64,000 bases of DNA from Gentiana macrophylla (taxonomy: Eukaryota; Streptophyta; Magnoliopsida; Gentianales; Gentianaceae), in assembly GCA_026214975.1 (NCBI GenBank), contig CM047805.1, positions 7,464,463-7,528,462 on the forward strand, given 5' to 3'. Positions within the stretch are counted from its first letter, which is position 1, and each line of letters begins with the position of its first letter. Below, one piece after another: positions 58,279 to 64,000 of this stretch. A model generated the notes under the pieces. It did no database searches and had not been told where the DNA came from. It saw only the letters and a program-made list of their open reading frames with translations. Both the position numbers and the translations under genes were made by a program.

Positions 58279-59766
58279 TTAAACGTTCACGAGTTTTGGT
58301 TGATTCGTGACAGGATCAATGGTCACTTTCAGTCCGAGTCTATCGATTTCTGGAACATCTACAGTACCCTGTATCTTCAAATCAGCAACAAGTTTCTGAT
58401 TTTCTTCATTCCCTTCCAATAAGTTCCTAACAGACCACATCCCCCATTCCCTCAAAAATGGATTGTCTTCATCTATAACACATTGTTGTAATATAATCAA
58501 AACCCCATTTCTCTCTCTTATTTCATCTTGTAAATACTTCCTACGATACGCACAGTTCCCGAGAATCGATACAATGTCTCTTCGGAAGCCTTTATAAGGA
58601 CATTTCTTTTTAGTATCGTCTTGTTTAATTGCCTTTCTAAGTATAGATGGAGGTTCAAGGTCATTAAGAAGACCTAAAAGGAGTTCAACGATACCCGAAG
58701 ATGCTAAAACGGACACTACATCATCTGAAACAACACGAGCACAGACGTCTCTCAATATAGTAAGGGAGTATCCTAGAACGTCGGTAGCAGCATTACCGGT
58801 TGGAAGGCTAGACATCCCACGAGTGTCGAAATCAACCATTTCAATAGCTTTTCTAAGTACTTTCAGCACAAAAAGAGTGAATTCTTTGCTAACAACTATA
58901 TCATCCATTTGGTCATTCAAGATCTCAGAAAGTATACCCAAAAGAAACGCTTGCTCCATCACGAAATTCTCGACCTTTCTTGGTTCGTATAACTTAGAAA
59001 ATAATGATTCAAAGAACAGGGCATCGAGGCAAACTTTTGACAGAAGCAAATTTACCCGCTCTTCACGAAAACCAGCTGTTGAAAAAGAAAAACAAGCATT
59101 TTGCATACACAGATAAAAAAAACAACTCTCAACATGTATGTATTACAAGTAAATAGACAAGAGAAAACGCTACGTACTTTTAGAAACCGTGCGTACGATT
59201 TCAATAAATAGAGGCAATCCTTGATCAGAAGACAATTCTGCAAACAAATCATCAGCACCACCACAAGCACATGTATAGAGAACCATACACATAGGATCAC
59301 ATACTTCCGAACTACATAACTTCGCGATCTTAGAAAACTTAAGGGGAAAGAATTCACGCCAAACTGCACATTGATGCTCTCTTCCAGCCAATGCAACATT
59401 GGCCAAAAGTTGCAAACACATACGAATTATCTCAACATCTAGAACAGACTCACTATAACTGATGATAGAGGAAACAATGCTAATCCCATTATGTTCAAGA
59501 AACGAGTTCTGACTGCGTAGCTCTCCAGCACAAAGATTCCTAAGAAGCTTTAGGCACAACAATAGTTGACTTTTACTAGAATAATCGATGGCTCGACATA
59601 GCTCAAGGACTATATTAACCATATTCTTGGAGGCTAGGTCTGCACGGCCATCAGATGTTTTAGCAGTTACTATTGCACGTTCTAATGCTTCCTCGAGGGT
59701 TAATGAGTTTGATACTTTCAAGATCGCTTGCAGAGTCGTTTCCGGTACAGAAAGATGTTTCGACAT
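58279..59766 (-). CDS. ataxin-10 homologue (MEE50-like)
   Basis: Two coding exons, 59766-59178 and 59075-58279, joined in phase (AAAA/CTGGT), encode 461 residues without any frame break. The protein is a helical armadillo-type repeat protein; the C-terminal ataxin-10 domain is clear from about residue 355: CPYKGFRRDIVSILGNCAYR, IILQQCVIDEDNPFLREWGM, SVRNLLEGNEENQKLVADL, VDVPEIDRLGLKVTIDP. The plant homologue in Arabidopsis is linked to embryo development (MEE50); molecular role is not well defined. The ATG is 8 bases after a CAG acceptor, so a leader intron is predicted: a 5' exon at about 60192-60300 ends AAAAG/GTTCAG. Confidence 0.93.
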
Positions 59767-60191
59767 TTCTTTCCCTGCATCGAATGTTACCAGGAAACGG
59801 TAAGTGCAGAAGAACAATGTAGAACCGCATTAGCTACCCCCCCCCCCAAAAAAAAATGTGAAGCAGCAAAATACAGCTTCTGTCAAATGGGGAAGATTGA
59901 CCTTACTGTGGCATTTAAGCAAACAGTTGATATGCAAAACAAGAAAGGAACTGATTCACTAAGGTATTAACATATCCAAAAGCGGGAAATCAATTACAGC
60001 AAGAAGCATAAATAAAAAACGAAACAAAATAATAAAAATTCCTAGTAACCTAATTGACCTGTGCATAGAACGCCTCTCCTCTTATCTGGGACTGTTTTCC
60101 AGAGAATACATAAGCAATAAAGTTCAATTTTTTTTCTTCCTAAAATCGTAAGGAAAAACAAAAACTACAAAAGGAAAAAAAAGCACTGAAC

Positions 60192-60300
60192 CTTTTGAAA
60201 CGGGAAACTCGGTGAAGATGCTAGAAGCCAGAGACGCAACGACTATGACAGACGGTGGCGAAAAAACGCCAAAATAAACTCCAAAGTCTCTACCTTTGTT
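60192..60300 (-). other. predicted 5' untranslated exon of the ataxin-10 gene
   Basis: Minus strand CGTTGCGTCTCTGGCTTC ... GTTTCAAAAG/GTTCAG with a matching acceptor at 59775. No in-frame start upstream. TSS not fixed. Confidence 0.5.
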
Positions 60301-60634
60301 GTAGAAGACGGTGTGTTCATATATATACAGACGACATCTATTATCAACACGAAATTATTATCGACACATCCTTTTAGTATTATTTTTAATTTACTTGACC
60401 ATCCAAATTGCTTTTCGGCGCTGCGATATGTGCGTCAATGTCACTAACGTTGTGTTTCACTTACAACGTCGGTGGGTCTAACGTTTTATACCAATGATAC
60501 GTTTCAGAATCGTAATATCGATTATTTAACGTTGGTTTGATCGCCACCGACGCATCCGCATCGAAAAAGGTCTTTGTCACAAACGTCTCTGACACAGACG
60601 TTGTGTTGAACAAAAATAATAGAAGTCGCATCTA

Positions 60635-60689
<55 letters not shown>

Positions 60690-61080
60690 TTTGGATACGA
60701 AAGGTTTTACACACTAATAATAACAGGCGAGCATGAAGCCTAAATCGTCTTGTCTTGTCTGTACAGATAATTTAATTAACCGAAGCCGAATGTATCAGGA
60801 GTGTTTATATTCACGAGGGTGTAAATGGTGTAATTATAATGTGACGTTTCTTGATAACATCACTTCCGGTAGATCCGCAAATGCTTTTAAAAGTGTATTT
60901 TAGACAATTCAACCTAGGAAAAAAAACACTATTTTTGTATTCTAAAATATAGATGTAAATTTATTTTACCACTGCCGCATTCATTTGGCTTACGTAAATT
61001 TTTATTTACATCTACCACATTCATTACCATTCTATAAAATAAAGAAACCGTTCGTAAGAGTATCTGATTCAAGTGCTTTA
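60301..61080. other. upstream of ataxin-10, with (CT)n(TA)n
   Basis: Contains (CT)n followed by (AT)n at about 60636-60690. No gene seen. Confidence 0.75.
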
Positions 61081-61805
61081 AGAGCAAGTCCAATGGTGGG
61101 TGTCAAACCCATTTTTTGACACCTATAGGAAGGTACTAGCATCTCCAATGGTAAAATTGATAGGTATCAAAATTCGATATAGTGCAGTGAGATGTACAAT
61201 ATTTGGTACCTCCCCTAATACCTTTGAGAATGCAAACATGCGCCTTGTGGAGGGAAGTGGCCGAAGAAAAGAGCAAAAAGTTGGGCCCTGCCACTTAATT
61301 TCAGTTGTCCCCCCTGTCCCCTCCTTTTTCTACTTTACTTTTGTTGATTATGTAATCTTCCTAGCCTATCAAACGGTGCCACGTGGCAGATACACCCATT
61401 TTCATTTGAATTTTTGTCAATATATCCATCGTACATAATTTCTTTGTTAAATAACCGATATTAAATCACATGCTTCTTGTATATAGTTTTTCAAAATTAT
61501 TGTTAGGTTATTTTAAAAAAAATTATGGTTAAGTAAAAAAATATGTTAATTAATAAGATATATATCTTTTTTTTTGAGTTAATACAATATTTTTTATATT
61601 ATTGAAACATTCATAAATTTAATCAAAATGGATTAAAAAAAATGATACTACTAAGTTTTGATATTTTGGGTTGGAGATGTTGTTTGTAGGTATCAAACTC
61701 AAATTTTGATACTTTGGGTTGGAGATGAAAATTTGATACCTATCTTTACACTGTTCATAGGTATTAAATTTTAAAATTTGATACCTATGGGTTGGAGTTG
61801 CCCTA
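61081..61805. mobile_element. Harbinger-like MITE with nested subterminal repeats
   Basis: Ends AGAGCAAGTCCAATGG and GGGTTGGAGTTGCCC are imperfect inverted repeats next to TAA/TTA-type sequence on both sides. Inside, CATCTCCAATGGTAAAATTG (61141) and GGGTTGGAGATGTTG, GGGTTGGAGATGAAAA (about 61670, 61720) are further inverse copies. The middle contains no transposase. Confidence 0.7.
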
Positions 61806-62772
61806 AGTCAATCCAATCAGGGTTGTACACGGATAGAGTTTATCCCAAATCCAAAACGAACGAAGGTTGTTTGGTTTGGTTCAATTTCGGTTACGGCTAC
61901 TAACCGTACTGAATCGAACCGTGTACAACCCTAAAGATCCAACAATATTCGTAAAGTTATTACTCGAAAAAGTCTTATGCTTCAATTGCATGCTAACGAA
62001 TCTTCTCATCGAAAACATCTTGTATCAGAATATAATACCCGGGACCCTATAAATGATATCCCGAGCTTTGACCAAAGTCTATCCAAAGTCACGACCATGT
62101 TTCAAACCCTCATAGTCAATCTGTAAAGATGAGAAAGTCCATCCCAACGATTGTTGGGGGTTAATTTGAGACTTGAACTTTATTGTTAAACCTTCCACGA
62201 GCATCAGAGAAATTTTTAGGTGGCGTCTCCGCATGAACATAAATAGACGTAAAGATACACAAACGTCAACTTCATAATTGCAAAATACACGTAAAATGAC
62301 GTGTTCCTGCATTTTTTCGGCCCTAAAAGGATGAAAAGTCCCCCCCCCAAACAAAAAACAAAACACTGCAAGATATGTCCAGCATACAAACCACCAAACA
62401 CCAGAAACTGCTAAAACGCCGAACCACTTTTTAAGGTTGTCGACAAATTTATGATACGATAATTGTATCAAGCAACTCGTATCTATACACTCTCTACAAT
62501 ATGAAAGAGCGTAAAAACAGTCACATCGTGGGTAGTTGTCAACTAAAGTTTGATATGTTTGGCTACCAACAACTTATTCTCAAGGTAGAATGAAAATTGA
62601 TTACAACATTTATCTAGCGTAAGGCGGGAGGGACGACATACCCAATGGATATACCGATACTTGGTAAAATATAAGTTCCGTTAAAAGGGAAACCGCGCGC
62701 ATATAAACCCTCAAAGATTGATCACATCGTACATATTCTTGGGATATGCCGGATGGATTCACGGGTTTTGTG
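61806..62772. other. intergenic, no gene supported
   Basis: A 130-codon minus frame at 62079-62471 lacks recognisable content. Probable 3' untranslated sequence of the next minus-strand gene lies at the right. Confidence 0.55.
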
Positions 62773-63882
62773 TTATGAACCGGACATGTAGGTGTAGCGT
62801 GTCTGTGCGCCAATGATAAGCTCGATAAGTTTTTCTGCAAATCACAATGACAAAGCCCAATGATGAATGCGGGGATGATATAAGAACAACACTTGCAACA
62901 GATATTGTAAAACAATATAAATCTGTAAAATCGAGATTCAAATCATTCAGATCCGACAAAAAGACTATCTTTATCAGGATCTCTACTACGAGCACTAGCC
63001 AGTAAACACTGTAAAACAATGTAAATATGTAAAATAGAGATTCAAATCATTCAGATGCACAAAAAAAAAAAAAAAAAAAATCTGTAACAAAATCTCTACT
63101 CAGATTTGTAAAATACAAAATCTCTATATTAAGCATTGCATGTACTCCAGAAAACACATTGTAGAAATTCTGATGCATATCACTTTAAATAGAGATTATG
63201 TATCATAAAGTAAAATGGTGTTTATGCCTGTCAAATAGAGAATCTGATAAAAGAAACCGATGCAAGTGAGCACTTGAAGTAGATACTGTGGATCCTTTAA
63301 AAACTGTATTTTAAAGATTTCACCATTCAGATTTAGGAAAAGTAACACTGCAGTAGATACTCTACATTTTACAGTAAACTACAGATTTTTTAAAGTTTCC
63401 TTTACATCTACCGTATTTATACAGATTCTGTAAATTTTCCCTTATAATATATCTAACTCATTACGTAAAATAGAGAATCTGATGCATTTCATCTTAGATA
63501 GAGATTCAGTAAACTAGAAAAATACGTATTTAAAACTGTAAAATAGAGTATTATTTTAGAGATGCAAGTGCTCTAAAATCTGTAAAATACAGAATCTCTA
63601 AAATATACACTCTTACTAACCAAAATACAGATTCTCTATTCATATCACATAATGTAGGTATTCTAGTCCATGACAACGTGAATGGTTATTTTATAAAATG
63701 GAGATAAATAGTGTTTCAATGTGTGTGTATATATCACACTAATGCAGGTGCTCTTAGAAAAGAGAGCATTTGCTTTCTATCACATATATAAACAATAAAT
63801 AAGATTAAGCAAATACAAACCTGTGAAAAATGCAACAATGGGGACAGGTTCTAGCATCGTTTGCGTCCGCTCGAGTTTTTTC
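62773..63882 (-). CDS. C-terminal two exons of an unrecognised gene (runs off right edge)
   Basis: Exon 63882-63821 (acceptor TTTCAG, donor CACAG/GTTTG) and exon 62834-62773 (acceptor TTTGCAG, stop TAA) join in matching phase. The joined end reads KKLERTQTMLEPVPIVAFFT, then EKLIELIIGAQTRYTYMSGS and stop. The upstream part lies beyond the window. The pieces look like protein and the phases agree, but I do not recognise the family. An overlapping frame (62610-62834) stays open further in a different phase and is less likely. Confidence 0.5.
62880..63750. repeat. MITE-derived repeat region in the intron of the edge gene
   Basis: Dozens of short direct and inverted copies of CTGTAAAATAGAGATTC and its inverse (AGAATCTCTATTTTACAG-like) fill the intron. 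The region ends ATCACACTAATGCAGGTGCTCTTA, a common plant MITE terminus. The left terminus is not clear. Confidence 0.65.
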
Positions 63883-64000
63883 CTGAAATTTTTTAACATA
63901 TTATCATCATTTACATATCTTTACCTGTAAAGTATGAAGCTTGAGCATAATTGATGTAAAAAACACTTGTAATAGATACTGTAAAAACGAAGTAATCCAG

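Noticed and set aside
62610..62915. 101-codon minus frame as a gene
   Set aside because: It starts in an intron, and its phase does not match the upstream exon; the frame ending at 62773 fits splice phase better.

Overview
This is plant nuclear DNA from a dicot-like genome. The evidence is four intron-rich plant genes (LPEAT2-type acyltransferase, a CRM-domain organellar splicing factor, a phospholipase D beta, an ataxin-10/MEE50 homologue) in an AT-rich, transposon-dense setting that includes Tat- and Tekay-lineage Ty3/gypsy elements, a copia LTR, hAT, Stowaway-like and Harbinger-like elements, and several foldback MITE families. The species cannot be named from sequence alone. There are no bacterial operons, CRISPR arrays, rRNA or convincing tRNA genes. 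One 100-base N gap lies at 720-819.

Left 20 kb (1-20060) is mostly transposable elements. A copia 5' LTR with its primer site runs into the gap. A minus-strand Tat-type gypsy element (about 1807-10300) keeps its 3' LTR, integrase, both RNase H domains, RT, protease and the end of gag, plus an antisense plus-strand gene and a 73-bp tandem array in its 3' region; its 5' end is lost. It sits between two copies of an unclassified repeat, the second split by a hAT element (11348-12316). A plus-strand Tekay-type element (13541-19802, target duplication CTAGT) has lost everything from mid-RT to mid-3' LTR. A Stowaway-like MITE follows.

21-31 kb holds LPEAT2 (minus, 14 coding exons, one GC-AG intron) and a broken cytochrome b561/DOMON gene copy (minus). 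32-34 kb has an 850-bp CCTAC-type minisatellite enclosed by inverted GGAAT-rich arms. 34127-43291 is a full-length minus-strand Tekay element with two LTRs of about 2.07 kb, target duplication ACAGA and a chromodomain-type integrase tail. A solo LTR (43336-43931, target duplication GTAAA) follows immediately.

The right third is gene space: an mCSF1/CAF-type group II intron splicing factor (47172-49802, minus) is divergent from PLD beta (50975-57336, plus, nine coding exons with introns full of foldback repeats). Then come an ataxin-10 homologue (58279-59766, minus, intact) and the last exons of an unrecognised minus-strand gene running off the right edge. The genes form no pathway; they are independent eukaryotic loci.

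LPEAT2, mCSF1 and PLD beta each carry small indels, many in homopolymers, inside otherwise perfectly phased exons. This points to consensus errors in the assembly, although real gene decay cannot be excluded from this sequence.
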